64,000 nucleotides of DNA from Calothrix sp. MO_192.B10. GTDB taxonomy: Bacteria; Cyanobacteriota; Cyanobacteriia; Cyanobacteriales; Nostocaceae. Below the pieces are notes generated by a model that saw only the letters and a program-made list of their open reading frames with translations, ran no database searches and had not been told where the DNA came from. The stretch covers positions 62,001 to 126,000 of the forward strand of contig JASJDS010000002.1 in NCBI GenBank assembly GCA_030065055.1, read 5' to 3'. Shown here one piece after another: positions 63,843 through 64,000 of this stretch. Within the stretch, counting starts at the first letter, position 1; every line of letters starts with the position of its first letter. The translations under genes were made by a program, and so were the position numbers.

Positions 63843-64000
63843 AGGGGCTGGGTTTCCCCGCCCGGAGTGAGGGAATTATTTTCATGCTTGGTTGTGGGAT
63901 TTTCCCGTGGGGAGGCTAACTAGAAAATAGTTAAGAAGTGCCCAGTAGGGGCGCATTGCGTGCGCCCTTGAGAATTTCGTCATCAGCGCAAATTGTTAGT
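63843..64000. other. Intergenic end of window
   Basis: Contains GGGTTTCCCCGCCCGGAG and AGGGGCGCATTGCGTGCGCCC, short palindromes. No gene is seen before the window ends. Confidence 0.4.

Overview
The window looks like a filamentous, probably heterocyst-type cyanobacterium. The DNA is AT-rich with many GCGATCGC (HIP1) octamers and dispersed palindromic repeats, and it holds DUF1830, XisI, Uma2-type and WYL/TIGR03985-type genes of cyanobacterial character. No rRNA or tRNA gene was recognised. Everything here is read by eye; no database search was run.

Region 1 (1-28 kb, nearly all + strand) is an exopolysaccharide or surface-glycan cluster. It has GT4 and GT2 glycosyltransferases, a GT39-type membrane transferase, a flippase, a Wzc/GumC-like co-polymerase, a NodB-type deacetylase, an epimerase, a hexapeptide acyltransferase, methyltransferases, a PhyH-type dioxygenase and a GlpD-like oxidoreductase. 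One intact and one truncated sulfotransferase, with cysC (APS kinase) and an SLC13-type permease at 28.7-31.6 kb, suggest a sulfated glycan. The cluster is eroding: a GT4 is cut by an in-frame TAA, a methyltransferase and an FG-GAP gene are broken, and there are remnants of IS1-, ISAs1-, IS5- and IS701-like elements plus three MITE-like elements.

Region 2 (32-41 kb) is ordinary chromosome: DUF1830, EamA transporter, peptidoglycan-binding/HEAT protein, aspartoacylase, LysR regulator, coaE, Uma2 and Rpn-like nucleases, and a HigBA-like toxin-antitoxin pair.

Region 3 (41.4-53.9 kb, all - strand) is a 12.4-kb type III CRISPR-Cas operon. Csx10 points to subtype III-D. In transcription order it reads csx3, csx3-AAA fusion, cas10 (GGDD present, no HD domain seen), Cas7-like, csx10, small helical protein, CARF effector, Cas7-like with a duplicated insert, PD-(D/E)XK-like protein, Cas7-like, unknown, Cas7-like, and a helical protein with an OB-like tail. 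It fits a cyclic-oligoadenylate signalling system with two ring-nuclease-family proteins and one CARF effector. No cas1 or cas2 is in the window.

Region 4 (54-64 kb) holds xisI, a WYL regulator, an HD hydrolase, an IS605-type tnpB broken at RuvC-II by a 26-bp dispersed repeat, SelO, a group II intron remnant lying inside a CRISPR repeat, a six-repeat array, and a Cas6 with a C-terminal helix-turn-helix. An orphan repeat 4.2 kb left of the array suggests that mobile DNA split a longer array. The most unusual parts are the Csx3 pair, the duplicated Cas7 insert, the Cas6-HTH fusion and the intron in the repeat.
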